DNA of 64,000 nucleotides from assembly GCF_007860125.1 (NCBI RefSeq), contig NZ_SJPW01000002.1, positions 248,001-312,000 on the forward strand. Reading direction: 5' to 3'. Below are positions 8,875 through 18,196 of this stretch, piece by piece (position 1 is the stretch's first letter; each line of letters opens with the position of its first letter). This DNA is from Rubripirellula tenax. GTDB taxonomy: Bacteria; Planctomycetota; Planctomycetia; Pirellulales; Pirellulaceae. The position numbers and the translations under genes were made by a program. Below the pieces are notes generated by a model. That model did no database searches and had not been told where the DNA came from. It worked only from the letters and a program-made list of their open reading frames with translations.

Positions 8875-9816
8875 ATGAGCCGCAAGATTATCATCGACTG
8901 TGACCCGGGAATCGACGACGCCATTGCGATCGCGATCGCCCTATTTGACCCTCGTTTAGACGTTTTGGCGATCACATCGACTGCCGGAACGGTCGAGGCG
9001 GACCAAGCCACCCGAAACGTGACGGCGATCGTGCATCATCTCGATCCCGCCCGCTATCCGCGGATCGGGATGGCCACCGCGATTACAGGGGCTCCCGTGC
9101 TAGACGACAGCCATTTGAACGGCAGCAACGGGCTGGGCGATTTTCTTTTCGATTCCCCAGGACGCCAGAATCCGACGGCCAGCGAGAAAATCATCGGCGA
9201 TCTCGTCCACCAAAACCCCAACGAAATCACGCTGGTGTGTTTGGGACCGCTGACCAATTTGGCTCGGCTATGCCGTCGTGACCCGATGGCGATCCCGCTG
9301 ATCAACAACGTCGTGATCAGCGGCGGGTCGGTCGGGTATCCCGGAAACGCCACGCCAGTCGCCGAACGCAACATCTTCTTTGACCCGATCAGCGCGAGCG
9401 AGATTTTTTCATCCGCGACCACGAAAAGTCTGGTGCCGCTGGACGTGACCGAAGAGGTTCTGTTCGGCGTTGATTTGTTGGAAGACTTGCCGTCGAAGTT
9501 CACCCGAGCGGGGATGCTGTTGCACAAGTTGCTGCCGTTTGCGTTCCGCACCGCGCACCAGAAATTGGGTCGCGAACTGATCCCACTCTATGACGCGACA
9601 ACGTTGCTAAGCGTTGTTGAACCGGACCTGTTTCAATGGGAAGCGATGGCCGGCCGCGTGGAAACGCGAGGCGAATTGACTTGCGGTCAAACCGTATTCG
9701 ACCAACGACTGCGTCCAGAGTGGCCCATGAATATGGAAGTCGCAATCGAAGTCGACAGCGAAGAAGTGCAAGCAGCAATCAAGCGATTGATGCGGTACGC
9801 CGGACAACAAACGTGA
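8875..9816 (+). CDS. Inosine/uridine-preferring nucleoside hydrolase
   Basis: 313 aa, standard for the IUNH family. Hydrolyses the N-glycosidic bond of ribonucleosides to base plus ribose; cytosolic salvage. The N-terminal Ca-binding signature DCDPGIDDA (Asp8, Asp10, Asp14, Asp15) is intact, and GNATPVAERNIFFDPISA is the expected substrate-binding loop. The distal Asp near the C-terminus is in PLYDATT, where the family normally has a His (HD or PLHDP); this may shift specificity. With the PNP pair 4 kb away it makes purine/nucleoside salvage a local theme, though it is not in the same operon. Substrate cannot be fixed from sequence. Confidence 0.9.
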   Translation: MSRKIIIDCDPGIDDAIAIAIALFDPRLDVLAITSTAGTVEADQATRNVTAIVHHLDPARYPRIGMATAITGAPVLDDSHLNGSNGLGDFLFDSPGRQNPTASEKIIGDLVHQNPNEITLVCLGPLTNLARLCRRDPMAIPLINNVVISGGSVGYPGNATPVAERNIFFDPISASEIFSSATTKSLVPLDVTEEVLFGVDLLEDLPSKFTRAGMLLHKLLPFAFRTAHQKLGRELIPLYDATTLLSVVEPDLFQWEAMAGRVETRGELTCGQTVFDQRLRPEWPMNMEVAIEVDSEEVQAAIKRLMRYAGQQT

Positions 9817-9820
9817 TCAA

Positions 9821-9876
9821 CCGAGGTTACTGGGCCGAGGTTACTGGGCCGAGGTTACTGGGCCGAGGTTACTGAA
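9821..9876. repeat. Four-unit 14-bp tandem repeat containing the secretin stop codon
   Basis: Four adjacent copies of ccgaggttactggg (the last ends in gaa) fill the gap between the convergent nucleoside hydrolase and secretin genes. The final unit holds the TAA stop of the minus-strand secretin (9869-9871), and every other unit carries the same trinucleotide. Confidence 0.97.
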
Positions 9877-11428
9877 CCAAGCCGCTCGGGTAAGGAATCC
9901 GGGTCAGTTCGCGAGTGGCGAAGTCGGGAACCGCTTCCTCGAAACCGATGATCTCTTGTTGTCGCGGGCCGACGCAGTCGTGAATCACGTGCGTGACCAG
10001 CGCGACGACCAGTTCGTTGCGGCGAGACTCTTCGGCTTTACGTCGAAACAGGTGCCCCAGGATCGGGATTTTCCCCACCCACGGAATCATCGATTGGCTT
10101 TGTAGATTTTCTTCGCGAATCAGGCCACCGATCACAACGCCGCCACCGTCGGGAATCATGATCGTCGTCTGCACTTCGGTTGTTTCTTCTTCCGGAAAGC
10201 CGTTCTGCAGAATCTTGCCACCGGAAACTTTGGGCAGCACCGTCATCAGCACATTTCCGTCATCGGTGATCACCGGACGCACGGTCAAAACGATACCAAC
10301 CTCCAGAAACTCGACGGACTGGACCGTCGTCGTTTGCGTCGTCGTCGAAACAGAATAAGGCAATCGTTGGCCGATCTGGATCTTCGCTTCTTGATGATTG
10401 ATGACCGACAACTTTGGAGACGCGAGTGTCCGCGAATTGGTACATGACTCGATCATTTCCACCAATCCGGTCAAGTCGTTGCCCTTGATCCGCAGCGCAA
10501 CAGTTGGTTCGGTTGTCGATCCGTCGGTGAATCCCGTTCCTTGCAATTCAATGCCGCTGTTGTTGACTCGCGCCATAGCAAGCAGGTCGACGCCGTGCCT
10601 TTCTTCATTGGTCAAAGAGATTTGCAACACATGGGCTTCGATCAGAACTTGCTTCGGTGGCACATCGATCTGGGCAATGTATTGTGCGATTCGTTGGTGC
10701 GCCGCGGCGGTGTCTTCGACCACAAGCACTTCGCGAGTTCGCAATTGGTCCGCCGGCGCCGCTTCGCTGGCAAAGGCATTGCCGACTTGCGACAGCAAGC
10801 TTGTCGCCACCGGTTCGATATCTTTCGCGGCGACGTAATCCAGCGGATAGACTTGCAAGAATCGACCCTGCACACGCGGGTCCATGCCAGCCGACGAGGC
10901 GCCCGTCACGTACAACAAATTCCCAACACGGTGCCACGAAAACCCGGCGACACCCAAGATGGCATCCAGCACTTCGTCCAACCGCGCGCCACGAATGCTG
11001 ACGGTGACCGGGCCGGCGATGTCGGGCGCGACGACCAGATTCAATCCGTGGTGGTCGGCAATCATCCGCAGCACCGAAGTTAACTCTGCACCGGTTGCGA
11101 TCAACGTGACCAGATCATCGGCCGACGACAGATCCACACCCTCGACGGGCGCGGGTCGATTCACCCGAATCAGATCTGCCACCTGCAGCGTCGCCGACGC
11201 CGTGACTTCGGCAGCGTCGACCTGTGCGTCCACCTGCTCGATCGTTCCCAGCTTCAACCAATCGGGAATCTCCGAGGCTGAGACGACTTGGCTTTGAGGA
11301 TCCAAAACGAACGGCGCCGTCGCGGCTTCACCCGTATAGCCCGCCGGTGATTGGGCGTTGATCGACGCGCAGCAAGCAATCCAAAACAACGCGACTCTGC
11401 CCAACAAGGATGCTCGAATCAGGTGCAT
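9869..11428 (-). CDS. Secretin-family outer-membrane channel (GspD/PilQ-like)
   Basis: 519 aa. Signal peptide at ~1-25. An STN-like domain is at ~105-175 (ELTSVLRMIADHHGLNLVVAPDI, GARLDEVLDAIL), then a short N-domain (LQVYPLDYVAAKDIEPVATSLL), then the secretin core at ~265-490. Secretin landmarks: PPKQVLIEAHVLQI, SPKLSVINHQEAKI, LEVGIVLTVRPVI, GGVVIGGLIRE, VPWVGKIPILGHLFRR-like (here IPWVGKIPILGHLFRR) and NELVVALVTHVI. It should form a multimeric outer-membrane pore for a type II/IV-pilus-like or related system. No ATPase, pseudopilin or inner-membrane partner lies next to it. The stop codon lies in a tandem repeat. Confidence 0.9.
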   Translation of the reverse strand: MHLIRASLLGRVALFWIACCASINAQSPAGYTGEAATAPFVLDPQSQVVSASEIPDWLKLGTIEQVDAQVDAAEVTASATLQVADLIRVNRPAPVEGVDLSSADDLVTLIATGAELTSVLRMIADHHGLNLVVAPDIAGPVTVSIRGARLDEVLDAILGVAGFSWHRVGNLLYVTGASSAGMDPRVQGRFLQVYPLDYVAAKDIEPVATSLLSQVGNAFASEAAPADQLRTREVLVVEDTAAAHQRIAQYIAQIDVPPKQVLIEAHVLQISLTNEERHGVDLLAMARVNNSGIELQGTGFTDGSTTEPTVALRIKGNDLTGLVEMIESCTNSRTLASPKLSVINHQEAKIQIGQRLPYSVSTTTQTTTVQSVEFLEVGIVLTVRPVITDDGNVLMTVLPKVSGGKILQNGFPEEETTEVQTTIMIPDGGGVVIGGLIREENLQSQSMIPWVGKIPILGHLFRRKAEESRRNELVVALVTHVIHDCVGPRQQEIIGFEEAVPDFATRELTRIPYPSGLVQ

Positions 11429-11655
11429 GGATCACTAACGGGTAAAACCTCACAATTGGCTCGATCCGAATAATCGGACCAGTCCACCGCAAGAAGTATC
11501 GGCACCTGACCAAACGCGAATCGCGACAATTTCGTCAAAAGAAGCGAGCGCTCACGGTTTCGTTGATTCAGTTTCCCGCAAACCGTTCGCCCGCGTGTTA
11601 CGATAACCGCCGCTTTTACCAACCCAATGCCCCATTTCGCCCAGGTGGTCGCGTC

Positions 11656-13803
11656 GTGAAACACGTTCGCTCTTTGCTTTCACTGCACTCCGCTTTCGCG
11701 CTCAGTCGACTTTGCTTTCGGTCGCTGCTTTTCGGCATCGCCGTCACGACGATGCCGATCGCGACGTCGTCGCTGTTTGCTGATACGCCCGATGCCGTTG
11801 CCTACGACGTCGTCATCTATGGTGGCACCAGCGCAGCGATCACGACGGCGGTTCAAACGAAACGGATGGGCAAGTCGGTCATCGTGGTCTGCCCCGACAA
11901 GCACCTCGGCGGTTTGACATCCGGCGGTTTGGGATGGACCGACTCGGGTAACAAGAATGCCGTTGGCGGACTCAGTCGCGATTTTTATCATCGCGTTTGG
12001 AAACACTACCAAAACCCCGATGCGTGGAATTGGCAACCGCAATCGGAGTTCGGCACGCGCAATCAAAGTCCACCGGGCCCTGACGGCGATGGCGGGACAA
12101 TGTGGGTCTTCGAGCCTCATGTTGCCGAGCAAATTTTTGACGACTGGATGGCCGAGTATCAAATCCCCGTCTTTCGCGATCAATGGATCGATCGATCGCC
12201 CGGCGGTGTGGTGATGCGAAACGGGCGGATCGAATCTTTTCGTACCCAAAGCGGTCAAACGTACCGTGGCAAGATGTTCGTCGACGTGACGTACGAAGGC
12301 GATCTGATGGCCGCTGCCGGCATCGATTACCACGTCGGACGAGAGGCGGCCAAGAAATACGATGAATCGTTTGGCGGTGTCCAAACCGGCGTGTTCCACC
12401 ATGCTCACTTCTTTGCGAAGCCGATTTCACCCTACGTTGTGCCCAATGATCCGGCCAGCGGACTGTTGCCGCGAATCAGCGCCGATCCACCCGGCAATTT
12501 CGCCGACGGCGATAATCGGGTCCAAGCGTATTGTTTCCGGATGTGCTTGACCAACGTCGAAGCGAACCGTCGACCGTTCCCGCGCCCCGCCGGCTATGAC
12601 GCATCCCAGTACGAATTATTGTTGCGAGTTTTTGAATCGGGATGGCGCGATCAGTTCAAAAAATTCGATCGGATGCCCAATCATAAAACCGACACGAACA
12701 ACCATGGTCCCTTCAGTACTGACAACATCGGCATGAACTTCGATTATCCCGATGCAGACTATGATCGACGTCGCGAGATCATTGCCGAACACGAAACGTA
12801 CCAGAAGGGCTTGATGTACTTCATGGCGAACGATCCCAGAGTGCCCGCCGAGGTTCGCAACGCGATGTCAAAGTGGGGACTCCCCAAAGACGAGTTCCCC
12901 GACACCGACGGATGGCCACATCAACTGTATGTTCGCGAAGCACGTCGCATGATTGGTGAATACATCATGACCGAGCATGACTGCTTGGACAAAAAGCCAA
13001 CGCCCGATTCGATCGGCATGGGATCTTACACGCTCGATTCTCACAACGTCCAACGTTACGTCACTCCGGACGGATGGGTCCAAAACGAAGGCGACGTCGG
13101 TGTACACACGCCGCGTGCGTACGAGATCGCGTTTGGGTCCATCGTTCCTAAGAAATCTCAGTGCCAAAACCTGCTCGTTCCCGTTTGTGTGTCCTCAAGT
13201 CACATGGCGTTCGGGTCGATTCGCATGGAGCCCGTTTTCATGGTTCTGGGCCAATCGGCGGCGACTGCGGCTTGTTTGTCCATCGACCAAGATCAGCCAG
13301 TCCAAGACTTACCCTACGAGACGCTCAAGAAGCGGTTGGTCGATGACGGCCAGGTGCTGGAACTAGAATCAACCGATGAACATCCTTCCAATAAAATGGA
13401 AGGCGTTGTCATCGATGACTCGCGGGCGATTCTGAAGGGCGCCTGGACACCGTCGCATACCAACAAACCCTTTGTGGACTCGGGGTATCGTCACAACCGA
13501 AACATGGCCGACGGAGGAATTTCGGCTACGTTTCAGACTCCTTTGGATACCGGACGCTACCGAGTCCGGATGTCTTATCCGCCCAACTCGAATCGCGCCA
13601 CCCAGGTTCCCGTAACCGTCGTCCACGATGGTGGTGAAACGACGATTCGGATCAACCAACGTCAACGGCCATCGGTCGATGGGCTCTTCGTCGACTTGGG
13701 AATTTTTTCGTTTACGGATTCCGGCGTGGTTCGTGTCGACACCCAGGACACCGATGGCTTCGTTGTGATTGATGCTGTCCAGTTTCGGAAATTGGACGAA
13801 TAG
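11656..13803 (+). CDS. Secreted FAD-dependent oxidoreductase with golvesin-like C-terminal domain
   Basis: The GTG at 11656 is chosen because it places a signal peptide (VKHVRSLLSLH to SSLFADT) at the N-terminus; an in-frame TTG at 11563 would give a long, less likely leader. About 715 aa. The dinucleotide-binding start YDVVIYGGTSAAI, then LGGLTSGGLGWTDSGN, GGLSRDFYHR and FVDVTYEGDLMAAAG are features of the FAD_oxidored family common in planctomycetes. The last ~110 residues (ISATFQTPLDTGRYRVRMSYPP to VVIDAVQF) look like the golvesin/xylan-lyase CBD-like domain. Probable periplasmic oxidation of a sugar-derived compound; substrate unknown. Divergent from the secretin gene and followed at 124 bp by an exported Gfo/Idh/MocA protein. 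Confidence 0.85.
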   Translation: MKHVRSLLSLHSAFALSRLCFRSLLFGIAVTTMPIATSSLFADTPDAVAYDVVIYGGTSAAITTAVQTKRMGKSVIVVCPDKHLGGLTSGGLGWTDSGNKNAVGGLSRDFYHRVWKHYQNPDAWNWQPQSEFGTRNQSPPGPDGDGGTMWVFEPHVAEQIFDDWMAEYQIPVFRDQWIDRSPGGVVMRNGRIESFRTQSGQTYRGKMFVDVTYEGDLMAAAGIDYHVGREAAKKYDESFGGVQTGVFHHAHFFAKPISPYVVPNDPASGLLPRISADPPGNFADGDNRVQAYCFRMCLTNVEANRRPFPRPAGYDASQYELLLRVFESGWRDQFKKFDRMPNHKTDTNNHGPFSTDNIGMNFDYPDADYDRRREIIAEHETYQKGLMYFMANDPRVPAEVRNAMSKWGLPKDEFPDTDGWPHQLYVREARRMIGEYIMTEHDCLDKKPTPDSIGMGSYTLDSHNVQRYVTPDGWVQNEGDVGVHTPRAYEIAFGSIVPKKSQCQNLLVPVCVSSSHMAFGSIRMEPVFMVLGQSAATAACLSIDQDQPVQDLPYETLKKRLVDDGQVLELESTDEHPSNKMEGVVIDDSRAILKGAWTPSHTNKPFVDSGYRHNRNMADGGISATFQTPLDTGRYRVRMSYPPNSNRATQVPVTVVHDGGETTIRINQRQRPSVDGLFVDLGIFSFTDSGVVRVDTQDTDGFVVIDAVQFRKLDE

Positions 13804-13926
13804 CGGTGCGGCGAAAATCGGGTTTTCCCCGCTGCAACGCGAACTTGATTCGGCCACGATGTAGAATGAGTGTCCTTCGCAAGAAGATCCAACATCCCGC
13901 CCAGTCCCATTCACGGAATTTTTAAG

Positions 13927-15366
13927 ATGAACCGTTTGAACCGCCGTCATTTCCTCGTCACCGCGGTGGCCGCCGGAGCAGCGACGGCGTCGTCGCCAAG
14001 CGTGTTGCGAGCAGCTAACGCGAACGGCGAAATCAATCTGGGTTTCATCAGTTGCGGTGGTCGCGCCGGACAGTTGATGGATCAATTCAGCAAGGTCGAC
14101 GGCGTCAACATCGCCGGACTGTGTGACGTCGACGAAGGCCGGTTAGCGGCGGCGAAAAAGAAGTACTCGAAAGCCGAAACGTTCCAAGACATGCGCGACC
14201 TGATCGCCGTCGACAGCATCGATGCGATCGTCGTAGCGACGTGCAACCACTGGCACTGTCTGGCCGCGATTTGGGCGATGGAAGCGGGCAAAGACGTGTA
14301 CGTTGAAAAACCACTTTCGCATTCACAATGGGAAGGTCGGCAAACCGTCGCAGCGGCGCGCAAGTACAACAAAATTTGTCAAATCGGAACTCAACAACGT
14401 TCGGACCCGATGCAGGCCGAGATCAAAAAGTTTCTACATGAAGAAAAAGGACTCGGCGAAATCCAATCGGCGCGAGTCAATCGATACGGCATCCGTGGAC
14501 CGATCGGCAAACGAGACACGCCGCTGGAAATTGACAAGAATGTCGCCTACGACATGTGGCTCGGCCCGGCCCAAGACCAACCGATCTTTCGCAACAACTT
14601 GCACTACGATTGGCACTGGGATTGGAATACCGGCAGCGGCGAGATGGGCAACTGGGGCGTTCACGTTTTGGACGATGTCCGTAACACCGTTTTCCAAGAT
14701 TCCGTTTCGCTTCCGAAACAGATCCTCGGTGGTGGCGGCCGAATTGCTTACAACGATGCGGGCCAGTCGCCCAACGTTCACTTTGCGTACTTCGACACCG
14801 GGAACATTCCGGTTGTGATCGGGCTATCCAATTTGCCAGCCGCACCGGGCGGTAAAAAGTCGCCCTCGAAACCAGGCCCCGACAGCGGCTACGTCGCCTA
14901 TTGCGAAGGCGGTCGGTACGAAGGTCAACGCGGGCGCGGCACGGCGTTTGACAACGACGGAAAGAAAATTCGCACGTTCAAAGGCAGCGGCGATGTGAAA
15001 CATCAAGCCAACTTCATCGAGGCGGTGCGTGCGCAAGATCGTTCGCTATTGAATGCAGACATTTCAATCGGCAACGACAGTACCGGATGGTGCAACTTAG
15101 CGAACATCGCGTTTCGCGCCGGTCAATCGGCAAGTCCCGATCGCGTTAGTGCAGTCGATAACCCTCAGTGGGAATCGCTGTTGGGCGAAATGACCGATCA
15201 CTTGAAGGCATACGATATGTCGCTGGCCAGCGATGAAATTCATGTCAGTCCGTTGCTGTCGCTGGACACCAAGACGGAACAGTTCACCGGTGAAGGTAGC
15301 GAGACGGCCAACGCGATGTTGCGTCGCCAATACCGAAAGGGCTACGAAGTCCCCGAGATCGTTTGA
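13927..15366 (+). CDS. Tat-exported Gfo/Idh/MocA-family oxidoreductase
   Basis: 479 aa from the ATG at 13927. The N-terminus has a twin-arginine signal (NRRHFLVTAVAAGAA). The NAD(P)-binding Rossmann region reads LGFISCGGRAGQLM, followed by NHWHCLAAIWAMEAGKDVYVEKP with the family EKP motif, and IGTQQRS. The second half is the usual alpha/beta substrate domain (WHWDWNTGSGEMGNWGVH). This subfamily is expanded in planctomycetes and is thought to act on sugars or glycosides in the periplasm. The preceding FAD oxidoreductase and following glycosidase-like gene fit a carbohydrate context. The stop codon begins a 16-bp tandem repeat. Confidence 0.9.
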   Translation: MNRLNRRHFLVTAVAAGAATASSPSVLRAANANGEINLGFISCGGRAGQLMDQFSKVDGVNIAGLCDVDEGRLAAAKKKYSKAETFQDMRDLIAVDSIDAIVVATCNHWHCLAAIWAMEAGKDVYVEKPLSHSQWEGRQTVAAARKYNKICQIGTQQRSDPMQAEIKKFLHEEKGLGEIQSARVNRYGIRGPIGKRDTPLEIDKNVAYDMWLGPAQDQPIFRNNLHYDWHWDWNTGSGEMGNWGVHVLDDVRNTVFQDSVSLPKQILGGGGRIAYNDAGQSPNVHFAYFDTGNIPVVIGLSNLPAAPGGKKSPSKPGPDSGYVAYCEGGRYEGQRGRGTAFDNDGKKIRTFKGSGDVKHQANFIEAVRAQDRSLLNADISIGNDSTGWCNLANIAFRAGQSASPDRVSAVDNPQWESLLGEMTDHLKAYDMSLASDEIHVSPLLSLDTKTEQFTGEGSETANAMLRRQYRKGYEVPEIV

Positions 15367-15411
15367 TCTACTGGTTTGCTGATCCACTGGTTTACTGATC
15401 CATTGGCCTGG
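15364..15411. repeat. Three-unit degenerate 16-bp repeat starting at the stop codon
   Basis: Three consecutive 16-base units beginning tgatctactggtttgc, tgatccactggtttac and tgatccattggcctgg. The first TGA is the stop of the Gfo/Idh/MocA gene and each later unit begins with TGA again. It occupies almost all the space before the convergent gene ending at 15418. Confidence 0.9.
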
Positions 15412-15417
15412 TGCGGG

Positions 15418-16959
15418 CTACTGCGTTGTACCCGCCCAGTCCAAGACGGCTTTCAGCTTCGGCGAAGATTCTGAATCTTCGTCGGCGAATTGCGTTAGCC
15501 CCCAACTGCCGTACTTGGACCAAGTGCCGGTGGATGCGAACAAGCAAATCAGCCGACCGTGGTTGTCTTGCCAAGCAGCCAAGTAGTCGCGGTATAGATC
15601 GCCCATGCGATCGTCGGAATTGACGTCGTGCAACAACTTGGTCAACTTTTCGTTGTCCATCGCCGCGCCGATGCCGACGAAGTGCTGACCGGCTTCATAG
15701 GCCATCAATGCCAGCCCATTCTGTTCGGCGACGCGGTAGTTATCGCGGATGTGTCCGATCGTTTCGGGAAGAATCTCGCGACGGGCTTTTTCAAAGATGC
15801 CGTCGACACCAAGGGCAAGTGTCTCGTCGATCTTTTCGGGAAACACATTCATGCCCATGTACGGCGCGATGGCGATCGCATCGGCTTCCCCATCTTTGAG
15901 CGCGGCTTGGACGATCTGCCCAGCGACATAGGCGTTTGCCGATTGCGACGGCAGCACACGAATCAAACGCTCGGCTCCGCCGAAAACGTCTTCAAAGATT
16001 TTGAAGACTTCGATCGAACGCTTGCCCGTATAACTCCAACCGGCTTCCCAAGATTTCGCTGCGAGTTTCAATTCGACGCCGCGCTCCTGAACGTGGTGAC
16101 ACTGCGAAAATTGGCCGTTCCAAACTTCGTTGGAATACTCGACGACAATGCATTGGCCCCTGTCCAGTGATTCGTGAATCACAGTCGCCATGTGACGCAC
16201 CGCTTCATCAGTCGCCAAGTGCGGCACACACACCCAAGGCGATTGGTTCGTGCGATTGGCAAAGTCGCAAATCACTTCCAGCGGCAATCCGTGCTCGGTC
16301 CAATTGGCGTCGTCCATCGACGGGAAGTCGTCGGCGTTTGTGATGGTCGAGTTGTTGGTGTGTTGCCAATCCATGCTGCGGAAGGCCTTCATCAACGACC
16401 ACATCGCTAAGAAATCGGGCCGCCACGGATTGTCTTGATAGACGCCTTCGAAACCCGGCATGACTAGCCGAATGTTGTGAATGTGATTGCCCGGTTCGAC
16501 CTCGCGAATGCGCACCCAGATCGGGCCACGACTGGCATCCACCTTGACGGAAAAGTTTCCTGGACCGTTCTGTTTCGTGATCGAGCCTGCGCCACCGATC
16601 TCGATCCGCCCTGAACCGTCGTGCATCAACGTGTAGATACCGCTGGGGTAACGACCGCTTTCGATATTACAAACCGGCGTTTCGGCCCACGCGTCTTTGG
16701 CCAGTCTGGTGACGTAGCCGCTGGGATCCAATTCCAATTCGGGGCCCTGTCCCCAGCCCGCGCCTTCGGTTTGAGAAATCCATTTGCGGGACGTTCGAAA
16801 TACGTCAACGAAAGGAAGCTCTGAGGCATAGTCGGTCGGTCCCGAAAAATTGATGCCGGCGGCCGACTTCAACAATTCGTCGCGATCCGCTGCCGTAGCC
16901 ACTAGGCCAAGCATCAAAAAACATCCCACCAGGGATCTACGCAAGAACAACATTTTCAA
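15418..16959 (-). CDS. Exported glycoside-hydrolase-like protein (clan A-like barrel)
   Basis: 513 aa with a signal peptide (MKMLFLRRSLVGCFLMLGLVATAA). An N-terminal beta-rich domain runs to ~150. The rest looks like a TIM barrel: NPWRPDFLAMWSLMKAFRSMDW, WVCVPHLATDEAVRHMA, then IVVEYSNEVWNGQFSQC, where the Asn-Glu pair resembles the acid/base of clan GH-A enzymes, and ALMAYEAGQHF, where a Glu could be the nucleophile. Similar planctomycete proteins are usually labelled cellulose-binding or hypothetical. Function is inferred from these two Glu motifs only; I cannot assign a GH family. It is convergent with the Gfo/Idh/MocA gene. Confidence 0.6.
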   Translation of the reverse strand: MKMLFLRRSLVGCFLMLGLVATAADRDELLKSAAGINFSGPTDYASELPFVDVFRTSRKWISQTEGAGWGQGPELELDPSGYVTRLAKDAWAETPVCNIESGRYPSGIYTLMHDGSGRIEIGGAGSITKQNGPGNFSVKVDASRGPIWVRIREVEPGNHIHNIRLVMPGFEGVYQDNPWRPDFLAMWSLMKAFRSMDWQHTNNSTITNADDFPSMDDANWTEHGLPLEVICDFANRTNQSPWVCVPHLATDEAVRHMATVIHESLDRGQCIVVEYSNEVWNGQFSQCHHVQERGVELKLAAKSWEAGWSYTGKRSIEVFKIFEDVFGGAERLIRVLPSQSANAYVAGQIVQAALKDGEADAIAIAPYMGMNVFPEKIDETLALGVDGIFEKARREILPETIGHIRDNYRVAEQNGLALMAYEAGQHFVGIGAAMDNEKLTKLLHDVNSDDRMGDLYRDYLAAWQDNHGRLICLFASTGTWSKYGSWGLTQFADEDSESSPKLKAVLDWAGTTQ

Positions 16960-17060
16960 ACCACTTCACGAAACGGGGAAACAAGCCGACAGCGTGAAAG
17001 AACTATAGTCGGGACACCCAGGTGTGTGCCCCGCTTGGTCGCAGGCCGAATCAACGATAC

Positions 17061-18107
17061 TTACGGAATCGATTTCGAGGCGGCCGGTTGCTCGCGACTG
17101 GCACAGTGCAGCGCCCCAAGTCCCCACACCAATTCGCGACAATCGATCGGTTCGGGACGGATGCCGCTCAATTCGCCCAAAATCCCGATCGCGTGATCAT
17201 CGGTGCCTGCGCCGAACGTGGGAACCAACAATCGATCCTTGCCCAATCGCAAGAAATTGCAATAACTTTCGGGCACACGTTGGCCCGACACTTCGCGGGC
17301 CGGTGGGATCGGCAATCGGTGGACGTTGACTCGCGGTTTGGTGGCGTCGCTCCACAAATGCAGTTGCCTAAAATTGTCTTCTAGGCCAGCGTGATTGGGA
17401 TCGTTTTCGTCGTCGGCGACTGCGACGACGACATTTTCCGGGTCAATGAAGCGGGCCAGTTGATCGATGTGTCCATCGGTGTCATCACCGTCCAGTCCAC
17501 CACCGTCCAACCATACGATTTCGGTGACGCCAAGTCGGCGGTGCAGTTCTTGCGAGATCTGAGCCTTGGTCCAGCCTGGGTTCCGGGCCTCGGTGATCAG
17601 GCACCCAGGTGTGGTCAGCATTCGTCCGCGACCGTCGAACTCCATCGCGCCGCCCTCGACGCACATTCGGCTGGTCGCGACGGCAAGGTTTTGGTCCCCG
17701 GCGATTTTCAGCGCCGCGGCATCGTCGTCATCCCAAGGCGGATATTTCCCGCCCCACGCGTTGTACCGCCAATTGACGGCGTGGACCTTGCCGCTGTGAC
17801 GATTGACGACGAACGTCGGACCATAGTCGCGGATCCAAGCGTCGTTGGTCGGGATATCGACGATATCGATGTTGGCGATCCCCTCGATCGCAGCCTGGCA
17901 CGATGCCGCGACTTCACCCGATGCCAAGATTCGCACGGGCGTCGACTGGGCGATTTTTCGAACCCAATCCACATAGAAAGCGGGAATGGCGTTGAAGCGT
18001 CCGGGCCACGTGTCGACCGAATGCGGCCAAGCCAACCAAACGCACTGGATCGGTTCCCACTCGGCGGGCACCCGCAAGTCGGCGGGCAGTTCTTGCGGTG
18101 CGTTCAT
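17061..18107 (-). CDS. aguA: Agmatine deiminase / peptidyl-arginine deiminase family
   Basis: The ATG at 18107 (MNAPQELPADL) is preferred over an in-frame GTG five codons upstream; 348 aa. Converts agmatine to N-carbamoylputrescine plus ammonia in putrescine synthesis. Family features: AEWEPIQCVWLAWPH near the start, NDAWIRDYGPTF (guanidino-binding Asp), EGGAMEFDG, DTDGHIDQLARF with the catalytic His, and the catalytic Cys335 in GLGALHCASREQP near the C-terminus. No carbamoylputrescine amidase lies next to it in this window. Cytosolic, monocistronic as far as visible. Confidence 0.92.
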   Translation of the reverse strand: MNAPQELPADLRVPAEWEPIQCVWLAWPHSVDTWPGRFNAIPAFYVDWVRKIAQSTPVRILASGEVAASCQAAIEGIANIDIVDIPTNDAWIRDYGPTFVVNRHSGKVHAVNWRYNAWGGKYPPWDDDDAAALKIAGDQNLAVATSRMCVEGGAMEFDGRGRMLTTPGCLITEARNPGWTKAQISQELHRRLGVTEIVWLDGGGLDGDDTDGHIDQLARFIDPENVVVAVADDENDPNHAGLEDNFRQLHLWSDATKPRVNVHRLPIPPAREVSGQRVPESYCNFLRLGKDRLLVPTFGAGTDDHAIGILGELSGIRPEPIDCRELVWGLGALHCASREQPAASKSIP

Positions 18108-18196
18108 ATCGATCCGGTGCACATCAAATAAAGCGAGCAGTCCCGTCGAATGCGAGCAGGTCCCATCCGGCGAATCTTCGAGCTTGGATGGCCAGA

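Noticed and set aside
11563-11655. Upstream TTG start for the FAD oxidoreductase
   Set aside because: It would put 31 polar residues before the signal peptide; the GTG at 11656 gives a normal export signal.
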